Below are positions 23,591 to 35,113 of a stretch of 64,000 nt of DNA, one piece after another. The notes beneath the pieces were generated by a model. The model saw only the letters and a list, made by a program, of their open reading frames with translations, ran no database searches and was not told the DNA's origin. Source of the stretch: Odontocerum albicorne (lineage: Eukaryota > Arthropoda > Insecta > Trichoptera > Odontoceridae); the NCBI GenBank assembly GCA_949825065.1, contig OX463847.1, forward strand, positions 34,171,789-34,235,788, written 5' to 3'. Numbering within the stretch: the stretch's first letter is position 1; each line of letters begins with the position of its first letter. Position numbers and translations under genes: made by a program.

Positions 23591-24654
23591 TAAAGACACC
23601 CCTGGGGCGTCAACACATTTTTTGTAGAGACGCTGATGACGCCCGTTGCGCGTCATTCGATTCTCTTTGTTTGTATGGTACCGAATATTTTAAGATTTTA
23701 AGGTTTCGAAAATACCGTAAGATTTTAAGGTTTCGAAAATATGATTTTTTTTTCAGTACTTCTACACTATTCTATAAATACATATCGCAGTGAATGTTAA
23801 GCATGAAGAATGAATGAATGAAGAAAAACTTAATTTTAAAATCACATATTCTACAACGGAAGTGGGAACTTGATGGTTGCTGGCTCCAACTGATTCTTTT
23901 TACTATAGTATGTTCTCAATGCTGCATTTCAAACTACTTAGTCTTCCATTCTACTATGCATCACAATCCTCCAAAATGTTCTGTCCAGAATAATAAATTT
24001 CTAGATAACACGACAGCTAACATAATTTACAATGAGACCACCTTTATATTATTTCTTTCGGCCTTCTTGAGTACACTTCAACTTTCTACTCTACAGTTTG
24101 AAATATATATATTTGAAAAATGGCATCTTTGAAAACAGCCTAAGAATTAGATATTTCAGTAAACATAGTCAAGTCGCCTCAATTCTCATTTTTATTTCAA
24201 TTAGTAAGAACCATATTTAATTTTTCAAAAAAATATTTTTGTTTCATTACACTAAGTAAGTATGGAGGAAGGTTATGTATTATTAGATTAATAAGCTATT
24301 ATAGTAAAAGAGCAAACCGCCCTTTTGTCAAAATATTAACATTTGACAGGGTAGTTTTCACAGGGTACTTTTTGGCAGTTTTGAACTATTTTGATCTACA
24401 TGAAAGAACCACAACACCTTGACACCCTGCACTCCAGCTCAGCCTCTAATATTTTGATCTCTTTTTCCCTCAATACATCTTCGACTTCCAACCTATGATG
24501 AAATATATCAGACTATACCATTTAACACGCAGATATGTCCTAAATCTACTTTTAAGTTCTATTTCTAAATAAAATATTTGAGCTACTCACTAAATGTACG
24601 AGTATATGTGTACGCACCTTATTTTTTTTTCTAATTTATTAAAATGTGTACACA

Positions 24655-24965
24655 TTTAATAATAATAAAAAGACAATTTATATGTAGTGCTATTTAAAGA
24701 GCAGTCTCTTCAAGGGATTCAAACCCACTATAATTGACAAATTACAAAATTTACAAAAAAGGAAGTTGAGTATTAGGAGAGAAAAAAGGTGATTGCAGCT
24801 ATTAGATTAGGAATTTCCTTGCATCGCATATGTTTAGAAAAACATATTTCATAAGAAAACCGCAAAAAATATACCAAGGGAAGATGAACTTCAAAGAAAC
24901 CTTTATAGATTTTCCTATATGTAATAGTAACATATTAGACTTTAGAGGGAGTGTAATGTATGTAT
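24655..24965 (+). repeat. dispersed repeat R1
   Basis: About 310 bp: AATAATAAAAAGACAATTTA, AGAGCAGTCTCTTCAAGGGA, TACCAAGGGAAGATGAACTT and AAACCTTTATAGATTTTCC. The best full-length partner of the copy at 58110-58400. Confidence 0.8.
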
Positions 24966-25346
24966 GTAGTTTATAATATATATATAATCATAGATTTTGT
25001 CCCAAAAAGAGTTATCTTTAAGCGCTTCTTAAAACTTCACACACCACCCATATCTCTAACACTTTGAGACAGATAATTGACATATAACTTGAGAATACAA
25101 AAATTTGTCAAAAATAAAGATCTATTAATTGAATATCACACAACAATATGAGTGTTGCAATAGCAAAATACACACTTAAAAATTATGAAAATACACGGAT
25201 TAAAGCCAATCAAGAAATAGACTATAAATATAATGTTTATCATATTGTGCACAGCTTCAATAATACCCAAATAGTAAAAAATCTAATAAATCACAGTTTA
25301 ATTTTAGATTCAAACAGAGAAGAATACAGCAAGTAAAATACATATA

Positions 25347-26563
25347 CCAGGTCTGTAAATATGAAACTGGAATTTTTTTATAGAAAATACACATTTATTG
25401 TATGAAAATGGTAAAAAATATTTTATTCAAAGTATTGCCCATCGCCAGCTACACATTTTCCCCATCTCTCTGGCAATTTGTGGATGCCACTCCAAAAAAC
25501 TGTTGCTCTTTTGAAGCAAACCACTCATCGAGCCATTTTCGTAAGAAGTGAAGCGCTGCTCAGCAAGTGCGTGTCCCATCAATCCAAATAAGTAGTAATC
25601 GGATGGAGCCAAGTCTGGTGAGTAAGCCGCATGCGAAAGTATTTGCCAACTAAACGCCTCAATCGTTTCCTTGACCAGTTTTGCTGTGTGCAATGGTGCA
25701 TTATCATGAAGCAAAATCACTTTGTGTCGCCTCTTTTGATATTCTGGTCGTTTATCACGCAATGCTTGGTTCAAATCCATAATTTGTTGTCGGTAGCGTT
25801 CAGTATTAACGGTTTCGCCAGGTTTTAGCAGCTCATAATAGATAACACCCTTCTGATCCCATCAAACACAGAGCATTGTCTTCCATCCATAGCGATTTGG
25901 CCTTGCGGTCGATGTCGCTGGTTTGCTTGGAGTTACCCATGATATTTTACACTTAGGATTCTCGAAACATATTAATTTTTCATCGCCAGTCACAATTCGA
26001 TGGAGAAATGATTTTCTTTTGTACCTGGCGAGCGGCATTTCGCAAGTGGTTTTTCGGTTTTCCTGCTGTCTTTCATTCAGTTCATGTGGAACCCATTTTC
26101 CCACCTTCTGGATCTTTCCCATGGCTTTCAAACATATGGAGACGGCTTCTCGTGTCACATTTAATTGATCCGCGAGTTGTTGTTGCGTTTGAGCATTATC
26201 CTCATCCAACAATGCTTGCAATTCGGCGTCTTCAAACTTTCTCGGTGGTCTTCCCCGTTCTTCGTTTCTCATGTCAAAATCACCACTTTTGAATTTTTTA
26301 AACCACTCAAAACACTGTGATTTACCAAGAGCATGCTCACTGTAAGCTTCGACAAGCATTCGATGCGATTCTGCAGCAATTTTCTTCAAATAGTAACAGA
26401 AAATCAATGCTGTCCGCAAATCGTAGTTTTCAGGCACAAAAACAGACATGATTGACAAATGTAAACACAAGAAAAAGGCGCCAATGACGCGGTTTTACAG
26501 TCACTACATTGACAACTAGAGCCATCTATGAGTAAATTCTGGTTTCATATTTACAGACCTGGT
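25347..26563 (-). mobile_element. mariner transposon, copy 1, both ends present
   Basis: About 1.22 kb element with matching terminal inverted repeats starting CCAGGTCTGTAAATATGAAA at 25347 and its near-perfect complement ending at 26563, flanked by TA-rich sequence (TATA on both sides), as expected for TA-targeting mariners. It holds a disabled transposase gene. Non-autonomous as it stands, but the ends look intact. Confidence 0.92.
25423..26449 (-). pseudogene. mariner transposase, disabled (copy 1)
   Basis: Starts MSVFVPENYDLRTALIFCYY and shows the helix-turn-helix N-terminus, SGDFDMRNEERGRPPRKFED, and catalytic motifs VTGDEK, LLHDNAPLH and YSPDLAPSDYYLF, which give the D,D34D triad of mariner transposases. 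An in-frame TGA at 25862-25864 replaces a Trp codon that copy 2 still has (WWDQKG). After YEN near the C-terminus the frame shifts before the conserved LDEWFASK-like region; copy 2 is disrupted at the same point. The ancestral stop is TAA at 25423. Dead, but relatively young. Confidence 0.93.
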
Positions 26564-27892
26564 ATATATTATTTTTAAATTTAACTTGAAGCTTTGTCTA
26601 AATGTATGTATAATCGATTAGTGATATATGCCATGTGCTTTCTCATAACGTCGACATAAATCCTAAAGTAACTGAAGAACTCTAAAAAACTAATGTTTCG
26701 GCATAATGCACGTTTGGGATAAAAAATACCATAAACCAAAAGAGCTTTATATTTATTCATCCCTAATTTTCAACAACAAATAATCAACTTTGTTTTACAA
26801 GTTATTTGCTCCAGTTGTGTTCCCTTTTTTAACCTCCTCAGAGCAACTGTTCAATCAAACAATCCTGATTTCGCCACTGATTAAACATTCTTCGAGTTAT
26901 TCTTATTGAATATTATTAAATAAGGCTCTACTGAAGCAAACTTCACCCCAAGAGAAGCTATTAAATAGCACTATAACTATTTACTTGGCCACTTGAGTAG
27001 CATACCACTAAAAGTTTAAAAGTAGCTATTTTTTATGAATAAAATTAGTATTATAAAAACTACTCTTAATGTGCTACTTTTTTTAAGTAGCTTTAATTAT
27101 ATCGATTTAATTCCCAAGAAATATATAAAACATTCTCCCTTCTAGTTTTTCAATCTGATTTATAAATTAAGCTCATATACAATACTTGATAAAATCTTTC
27201 CATAACTTTCATTCAAGCTCAACACATTGGATAGGAAGGTAAATAAAGAATAAAACAAACCTTCAGATGTGTCATTTAACGCCCTGACTTTTTATTTTCT
27301 GAACAATACCAGGACTGCAGCTGATCAAAAGTGAAATCTCTCTCATTTCAATGTCCATAACCTTTCAACTCTACATAATTTCACCTTTGAACATAATTAA
27401 TTAATTAGGTAGGGTAACTTAAGATTCATTTAAAAAATAACTTTTCAAAAGAAACAAAAAATTATTTGATAATATATTTATTTTATGCAACATTATCTTA
27501 GTTAATCAGCCTTTTTTCCATTAAATATCTTCACAGTTATTCCAAAAATTTTAAAAATTAAATCAAAAATATTTTTTCTTAATTTTACTTCTAAATCATC
27601 TGGTACACTGCCCTCGGCTAAATGAACATTCAGAATAACTGTGAAGTTACCTAACTCATGTTTAAACCAATTAATTTGTTTAATCATTAAATACCCTACA
27701 TACAATAATTAATACGTATATAAACGAAGTGACAGGTCAAATAGTTGGCAGATTTATATCATGGCTTGGTATAAAGATCAGGATACAGATAAGTGTAATG
27801 TTACATGTATTGTAAAATATAATTAAAAGCCGTCATTGAATTTACTGAGAATTATTTATGAGTATAATTATTCTGGTCCATTAGGGAAATTT

Positions 27893-28085
27893 ATTTGTGG
27901 AAACCATGCTAATTGGTAAGGCACCTCTATTCCAAAGTTGCGGGTTCGATATCCAGATTTTTTTAAGGAATATATTCTTGTATTCACTTAAAGTCTCTTT
28001 AACAGCTTTCTGGTTTGTTAAAAAAGACTGTCACGTGGACATAAGCCTACTATGTTGTAGTGTATATAACAAAAATGTAATAATA
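27893..28085 (+). mobile_element. tRNA-derived SINE, family S1
   Basis: Head with GCTAATTGGTAAGGCAC and B box GGGTTCGATATCC, body with ACAGCTTTCTGGTTTGTT, end ATAACAAAAATGTAATAATA. Same family as 2736-2925, 5' end slightly truncated. Confidence 0.85.
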
Positions 28086-28954
28086 CAATACATTTTGTTA
28101 TATGTTTTGAACAGCTATATTAGTAAGCATATTGAAAAATGTCCATATTTTTTATACCTTTTAAAGCTAACAAACTAGAGTTCCTAGTAAATTACTCAAT
28201 GCCGCAAGATACAAACAATTAAAATCAAACTGGTTTTCTCTGATCTTAAGTGTTAATGCATATTGATGGGAAAATTATATTTTATAAGTAATCAATCACT
28301 TCTTGTATTGATGGTGAATAAGTAATTTAATAAATTGCTGAGAAGCAATCAGCAGTTATATACAAGAAAGAACAGAACAATCCTAGTTCATTTGAGATTT
28401 ACCCACAAACAAAACTAATTCCTTAAAATAATTTTCCTACAATATACAAAACTTCATAAAGCGTTGATAATAACTCTGCATCTACTTTTTAAACTTGTCA
28501 CACTGTATACACATAAAATAAGACCCCGACAAATATAACAAAATAAAAGAATTAAAATAAACACATGGGTACATTTATTATATTTAAAATGATTTGCTTG
28601 AAAAGGAATCCATTCGTTTCACTTGTAGTATTTTCTTCTGTATCCCATAATTAAGATTGTAAAAAGATTAAAATGAAATTTGGCATAACATATAGCCAGA
28701 GAAACTAAAAGGCCTAGAAAGTGATTTCAGGTGAACCGAATGGATGATATACAGATAAACTGAATGGATGTAGGAAAATAGCAATGACACACAATTGAAG
28801 AAGATAGAGAGAGATGGTTTTGGTGTAATTTCTAAGTTATGCCAGGTACATATACAAATAAATATTAGATAAATTTAATTTTAAATAAATTATATTACTA
28901 AAACATAGTCTTAAGTAATCACTTGATTTGTTAGACAGATCTTTCTTTACAGAT

Positions 28955-29071
28955 ATGATAAGTGTGTCATCACTAATAAGAAACATGTTCCAACAGATAA
29001 GTGTGTCATCACTAATAAGAAACATATTCCAACAGATAAGTTTATCATCACTAATAAGAAACATGTTCCAA
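28955..29071. repeat. 39-bp tandem repeat, 3 copies
   Basis: Unit GATAAGTGTGTCATCACTAA plus TAAGAAACATGTTCCAACA repeated three times. The minus-strand open frame across it is a repeat artefact. Confidence 0.95.
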
Positions 29072-29499
29072 CTATAAATTATCATAGGTGATTAAAGCTT
29101 GATTAATTTTCCTTGACGATCAATGAAAAGAATCACGTAAATACTCATACAACTTTTTTCTTCATATATTTTTTGTCATAATTGAAAAGGTCTTAATATA
29201 ATATTTTAGACTACACTAACACAATTGATATTCATATCGCCATGTACATAGAAATGTTAGAGGTTTTATAAGTAAAAAATAAACTGGTAAATTTCTAAAT
29301 TCAGAAACATTAATAAAAAATTTGGCACTCCACTTGTTCATTTTGGTATTTAAGTATTTCAATTTTGTTCAGTTACATGTTAGAAAAACAATATCCAATT
29401 AAAATCCTTGAAGTTTATATTTTAATACAAACATATTTTGGATGAATTCACTTCTTGAGTTATTTTAAATGATATAGCGTGTCGAATCTCAGTATGATA

Positions 29500-29695
29500 C
29501 AACTGACCATCCAAAGAAAAATAAATGGTAAACGAGGCTGAGGAAGACACCACATCTCTTGACTTAAGAACTTGCAGGAATGATCTGGGTGCAATTTTAC
29601 CAAGTTGTTCTAGGCTGCAGTAAACAAAATAAAGATTATCATGATGTTGGTGGTCCTCTGATAGGAGATCGCACCTTGAGAAGAAAAGTGTGTCA
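29500..29695 (+). pseudogene. LINE 3' tail
   Basis: Broken frame equivalent to ..GKRGxGRRxxSWLKNLxEW..TxLFxAAxxKxxIxMM.. followed by GGAGATCGCACCTTGAGAAG, the usual 3' end of endonuclease-reverse transcriptase LINEs. Related in layout to the L2 tails at 11366 and 43666 but a distinct family. Confidence 0.7.
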
Positions 29696-30095
29696 ATTGA
29701 TTTTAAATTATTTAATCAAAGTTTTCTAAATGCCATAAACAGATATGGAGGAGTGGCCAAACACAGGAGCCTTAAATGGATTTTTAACCCTGTGTAGCAT
29801 AGACTTAATGTAGGTCTACTAGATAAATACAAATCACATTTAAGTGGTTACACAGTTCATTGTGTGATTAAGAAAAAAAAATTGCATAATCTGTTAGTTG
29901 GCTCAAAAAGAAATATATTCAATTCTGTATGGTTAACAAACTGCCAAAAGATCCAACATAATTTATTTGAAGTTAGCTCTATAAACTTTTCTTGACATGG
30001 ATATTTGCATCCAATGTAATGTGTCTTCTGAAATTAACCCATTACAAATCATAAGGATGTAATTGTTTTACACTCTTGAAGGGTAGATACGATGA

Positions 30096-30293
30096 CCTCC
30101 GTGACCTAGTTGATAGGACACCTATCTGCCAAACTGAGGGTTGCAGGTTAGATTCCAGTTGGTACCAATTAAAAATAAAAGGAATCCAGTATGATTTTCA
30201 TTACGACCTATTTATCATTCTGGTAGGTTGAAAGAGATTAACAGTAAATCTGCCAGGTTGTACTGTATACAATGAAAATATAATACAATTATG
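30096..30293 (+). mobile_element. tRNA-derived SINE, family S1
   Basis: Full head GACCTCCGTGACCTAGTTGA with A box, B-box-like GCAGGTTAGATTCC, body with TCTGGTAGGTTGAAAGAGAT and end TACAATGAAAATATAATACA. Near full length. Confidence 0.88.
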
Positions 30294-32726
30294 AAAAAAA
30301 TTACGCCCCACAAGTAGCGCACTTTGTCATAATAGTAGCAGTAAAACAACGTTAGATTGAATAATAGCTATGACAGTAGTCTTTTTCCAAAGCAACTTTA
30401 ATAAACGTTTTCTTTTGCCCTGAATTGTGCTATACCGATTCCTATTTATATAATTCCTCCTTATTGGGAATAACATAATGCGGTTAAATTAAAAATAGAC
30501 ATCTTAATGCAATTGCAATGTTTGAAAATATCTTTCTAAATATAATGCAGTATAACACAAATATAATGCAGTATAACACAAATGTATTAAAATAACATAA
30601 GAATGAGAACATCTTTTATATAAACACAAATGTTGATTAGATATTGATAATTTTGTTATATTCATTTGATAAAATTATCAACATTTCAATATGTCCTACA
30701 TATAAAGGTTCTTGAGCATTTATTTTTGTTATGAATATAAAATAAACACATTAACAGGTATCTCTTGCTTTATGTGATTAATTTGTTCTAGGGATAATTG
30801 CGCAACTAGAACTATGCATCAAGTGATTTGAGTGAGATTGGCTCCAAATGAAATAAAAGTAATTATAAAAATGATGAACCAAAACTATTATTATTTTCAT
30901 TTTCAATTGTAAAACTTACACAATTTATTGCTTTCAATCAGGTAAATTCCAATTGGCTTTTTATAATTATTTTTCTTAATTTTATTTAAATAGCAAAAAT
31001 TAGAATCACTTTATATGAAGGATATTTTTACTTATAAACTTTGAAAAATAATCACATTTCATGAAAATGTCACACTTCCAGGATGTTTATTTTTTTCAAG
31101 ATGTTTATTTGCTTTTAATATTTCACTCTTTTGATTTCTCTTTCTATAAATAAATTCAGTGGATTTTATATTGAAACTATTTTACATAGGAGATATTGAA
31201 AAATATTCAAAGAATAAACTATACAATTCAGAAAGTCGAATTTAAAATCTATCAAAAGAAAATTGTTCAAATTAAGTTGCCAAATAGTGTTTGTTAATAC
31301 AACAACCAAAGCCATTAGCAAATATTCAAAATGACATGTAATATAGATTCGTACCGGATTCATGTGTATTAAAAGTTATATTTCTTAAAAATAAAATATT
31401 AAATATTATAAAATCATTGGTGGTATACATATAAATAATAAATTAATCTAAAATAATAATTAAAAAAATGTACAATGCATAATATACTCAGACAAAAATA
31501 TCATACCAGCGTTGCCGTAACTTAAAAATATTTGACATAATTTAATTTTAAACAAAAACTTTTCCATTATTTTCTAAATGTAATCTAAATTACATATTTT
31601 ACATTATAAATCTATTAAATAATACTTATATAGCTTTTAATAATATAATTAGATCACACATTGATGCAACCACATCAAATCCTCATTTATATAAAGCTAT
31701 CCTTCCTATTGATTTGACTAAAAAAAGGTTGATTCCTGCAACCGTCATTCACCCTCATATGCAATTTCTCATTTAAATTATCTTAAAATACTGTTTTCTC
31801 TGTACATGATACCAAATATGAAAAATTATACATATATATTATTCTATAAACCTAACTGAAATAGAAATAAGTATTTACATTTCAGATGATGTGGAAGTAA
31901 AACAGATATATTTATTTTTCGATTCTCAAAGCTTTTACAAGACTATTTGATTAATTTATATATGTATATATACCAATGAAATATTAATTAAAATTTAATG
32001 GTTGTTAAGGAAAAATCAGAAACTTATTACATGAATTTTCCTAAAAATATTAATAAAACAAAAAAGGAACAAAAAAACAATGTGTGAAAGGCAATTCTCT
32101 TTTAAAAATTGTTTCCCCTTGATAGATCTTCCCAATTTGTAGTGGATAGATTAACTTGGATTTAGGTTCCCTTTGACAAATGGGATCGCACAGGTTAAGA
32201 AAAACTTTATTTTATAAAGTTTTTTACTATTATCATATATAATATTGCTTTATACGGTATGGTTTTCATATGATTGAATATTCTACGGGTAAGGCTGTTT
32301 TTTATTAGAGGACAGTTGAGCAAGATGACTGTTTGCTAATCAAAACTAGAGGAATAAAACACTTAAAATGAAATGTTTTACATTCATTCTAAAAAACATT
32401 GTCAGTTTATGGTATATTTTATTTCTTGTCACTGAAAAATAATTAAATATTAAATTTAGCAACATGCAACTCATTAACAGATATATAAAAAAGTAAATCA
32501 ATTTTATAATGCTGCATTGCCGCTTGGTATTTTACCCAAGTGGGTGCAACTTTAAAAAAAAAAGATTAGTCAGAATTCAAAATAGAACCAGCCATATATG
32601 TTACAGTACCCGGCAGTAAATAATACATTTGACTTTGAAGAGCGTCATCTCTGTCGAATGATGCGCTAACAGTCCGGTATCTAGAAGCAGCTGTTAAACT
32701 TGTATGAAAGCCGAAGTTAGCCGATT

Positions 32727-32874
32727 ATGGCCGACAGTCTCTTTCTTAAGCCCGATGTATATTACTTACCGCCGGATAATGTACCTCTGTTTAGAAAAAA
32801 ATACTTGGAAAAATATATAAATAATAATGGAATTGAAGAGTATCTATTTCAAGTCATGACCAACAATTTATTAT
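32727..32874 (+). CDS. probable first coding exon of an unidentified gene
   Basis: ATG in good context (GATTATGGCC) after an in-frame upstream TAG, 49 codons, then a strong donor GTGAGT after one further base. The peptide begins MADSLFLKPDVYYLPPDNVP and contains LFRKKYLEKY and GIEEYLFQVMTNNLL. The (K)YLEKY-x(3-6)-IEEYLFQVM pattern recalls the helical RIIa/DPY-30 type docking-dimerisation motif, so a ciliary or kinase-anchoring protein is possible; that is inference only. GC content rises over the exon and over about 130 bp upstream (candidate 5' UTR, 32590-32726). It points toward the 3' end of sog, so the two genes converge or this one continues inside sog introns. I did not find its next exon. 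I do not recognise the protein. Confidence 0.55.
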
Positions 32875-34500
32875 GTGAGTCAAGCCATGTACTCGTATAT
32901 CAAATGTCAACAAATACAATATGCATTCTGAATGGTTAATCTGCTATGAAAAAACATTAAGGTACTAGATAGGGTTGTAAAGGGAAGTTTTGTTCAAGTG
33001 ATAAACACTCATAAAATTTGCGAAAACATTTAGTTTCTCAAAAACATAGGATGTTTTAAAAAAATAATAGTTAATTTGATAAATTAACTCTCTTGACAGA
33101 TACTTGTACACAAGGCATGTTGAATGAATGAATGAAGAAAGATTAATAAAGTGAAAGACTAACAAAGCTCTCTTGAATTTGGAGTTAATGTTATCTTGAA
33201 AAAACTGTTCTTAATATTCCAATATGTGATGAATTAAGAAAATAAAATTTTGCATATTACATGTATGTAGGTACGCGTAATTTATGATTTTTTCAACTTT
33301 TTCAAATATATTAACATTAATTGAGGGCTTATACACGGTTTTAAAATGGTGGTTTTAATGGAAAATAATATAAAATTTCAAAACGATTTTTGTTTTATAA
33401 AATTACAAAACGTTTAAACTTATCTGTTCTATATGTATATATATATAATATTTATCATGTTATCAAAATAAAACTTTCATAATATCCCTAAAGGTTATGA
33501 AATAATATAAATAAGACTAAGATTATTATCTAAAGTATTTAACTTAAGTATTATCTATACATAATCTCTTGTTATTCACCTTTCAGGTGTAAACTAAAAT
33601 TACAAATGCGATTTTAGGTTAATGACTTAATAAAATATGGGTAAAACTATATTCGCAACACTTTAAAATTATATTAATAGCAATAAAAGCCTTCTATTAA
33701 ACTCATAGATATGAAAACTCACGAGTAACGTTGCTCTGTCCAACAATATAAATTTTGTTATAATTTGATATTACAAAAACAAATTTTATTACTTTTTGCA
33801 AATTTGATGACTTCTTTTATAAACTGGTAAAAAAGATATTTTTCTCACAAAACTGAGATAATTATTAATAATATATAATATATGTTGGAAGACTTCTACA
33901 AATATTATATTGTTAGTGTCATTTTTCCAATATAATTGAAAAATTTGTATATATTATGTAAAAAGTTAACTTTTTATTTAGTAATAACAATCATAAAGTA
34001 GGAAAATATCGACTCAAAACTATTCAATATATTTAATAGTCCAACTCAATGAAAAATAATTCTTCGAATGGCACAGTACACGTCTGATTTACAACACATA
34101 CATTGATTGATACTCATAGTAACATACTTTTCCAATTACAGTCTAGCCTCAAATCACCAATACGTTAATTTTACACTTTTTGTAACTCAGCTGTAAAGTG
34201 TAAATGTGAGGTTTCCCTGTAATTGAATTATGGTACCCCTTGTACTAATGGCAACTATTTTTTTAAACAATTTAATATATTTATCAACTGAGAAACATTC
34301 CATCAGTAAGATAGGGTATGTTTGCTGACTTGCATTTTATGTTCCCACTGAAATTGTGTTTTGTTTTGATTTCATTCATTTTAATATATTATAACTGTTA
34401 TCAGATAATCACCTTATTGAATCACAAGAATTTAAATAATTATTTACCACTTTTAAGATGCATTAGAATTATTTAAAATTACTCGCAATCTTAAGAAAAC
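32875..34500. other. AT-rich, next exon of the plus-strand gene not found
   Basis: Lies between the exon ending 32874 and the sog 3' end. No second exon could be recognised, so the plus-strand gene either has small AT-rich exons here or continues into sog introns. Confidence 0.4.
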
Positions 34501-34550
34501 TTTCAAATTGAATGGCCAAAATTTAGCAATCACAAAATGTTAATTGCATT

Positions 34551-34556
34551 TTTATT
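34551..34556 (-). terminator. candidate polyadenylation signal of sog
   Basis: AATAAA on the minus strand (TTTATT on plus) about 360 bp after the sog stop codon, followed by A-rich sequence. It is the nearest canonical hexamer I noticed downstream of the stop. In AT-rich DNA this word is common by chance, so the call is weak; sequence from about 34740 to 34915 keeps the higher GC of the transcript, as expected of a 3' UTR. Confidence 0.3.
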
Positions 34557-34915
34557 GTCATATGCATAGCAATTAATTTAAAAAAGATCCCATGAGAATT
34601 ATTCAAATGCCAGCTGCATGTTGATAAACATACATTCTACTCCAAAAAATAGTCTTTAATATCATCATCCTACTCTTCTGGATATAAAAAAAATATTTCC
34701 ACGTGTTTGCAATAAGACAAAACAGTAGGATATAAAATAAGGCACTCGTATGATACGTATCCTGTGCTGTGCACGTCGTTTCCACAAGGCATGCGACAGT
34801 TTAAAGATTAACTTCAAATCCTTATCACCTATCAAGCCAGGGTTTAGTCGGGTGTCCATGCAGAGCCATCGCACGTGGGTAACTTTAAACGCAGAAGCCG
34901 CTGAAAGCGGAGGAC

Positions 34916-35113
34916 TCAGGTCCTAACTGAACGAAAGTGATGCGGGTGTCGACGCTTACGTCTGCAGCTTTGCTGGCAACATGGGTCTGGTGGAGCTTGC
35001 TCTTGAAGAGCTCCCTTGTGGAGTCCGTAGCCTTTTCGCTTTGCTGCTTGACTGAATTGGCTGTTGCATTTTGAGGGGGTGCAACGTTTCCGGTAACATT
35101 TCACTTCACCATC
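34916..35113 (-). CDS. sog: sog terminal exon: end of VWC4, basic C-terminus, stop
   Basis: 198-bp final coding exon, acceptor TTATTACAG, ending in TGA. It encodes DGEVKCYRKRCTPSKCN, then PDPCCQQSCRRKRRHPHHF and SVRT. The CC..C closes VWC4. The Arg/Lys/His-rich tail could bind heparan sulfate proteoglycan, a property known for chordin; that role is inference here. Confidence 0.94.
   Translation of the reverse strand, partial: DGEVKCYRKRCTPSKCNSQFSQAAKRKGYGLHKGALQEQAPPDPCCQQSCRRKRRHPHHFRSVRT

Larger units (their letters stand above)
26570..32580. other. intergenic, AT-rich
   Basis: Apart from two SINEs, the 39-bp array and a LINE tail, I see no element and no exon with convincing splice sites. 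Confidence 0.5.

Noticed and set aside
25631..26292. Plus-strand open frames over the mariner (also 38636-39002)
   Set aside because: They are antisense shadows of the transposase gene, alike in both copies for that reason only.
34665..34874. Minus-strand open frame after the sog stop codon
   Set aside because: It lies in the likely 3' UTR, is in a different frame, and has no acceptor or homology.
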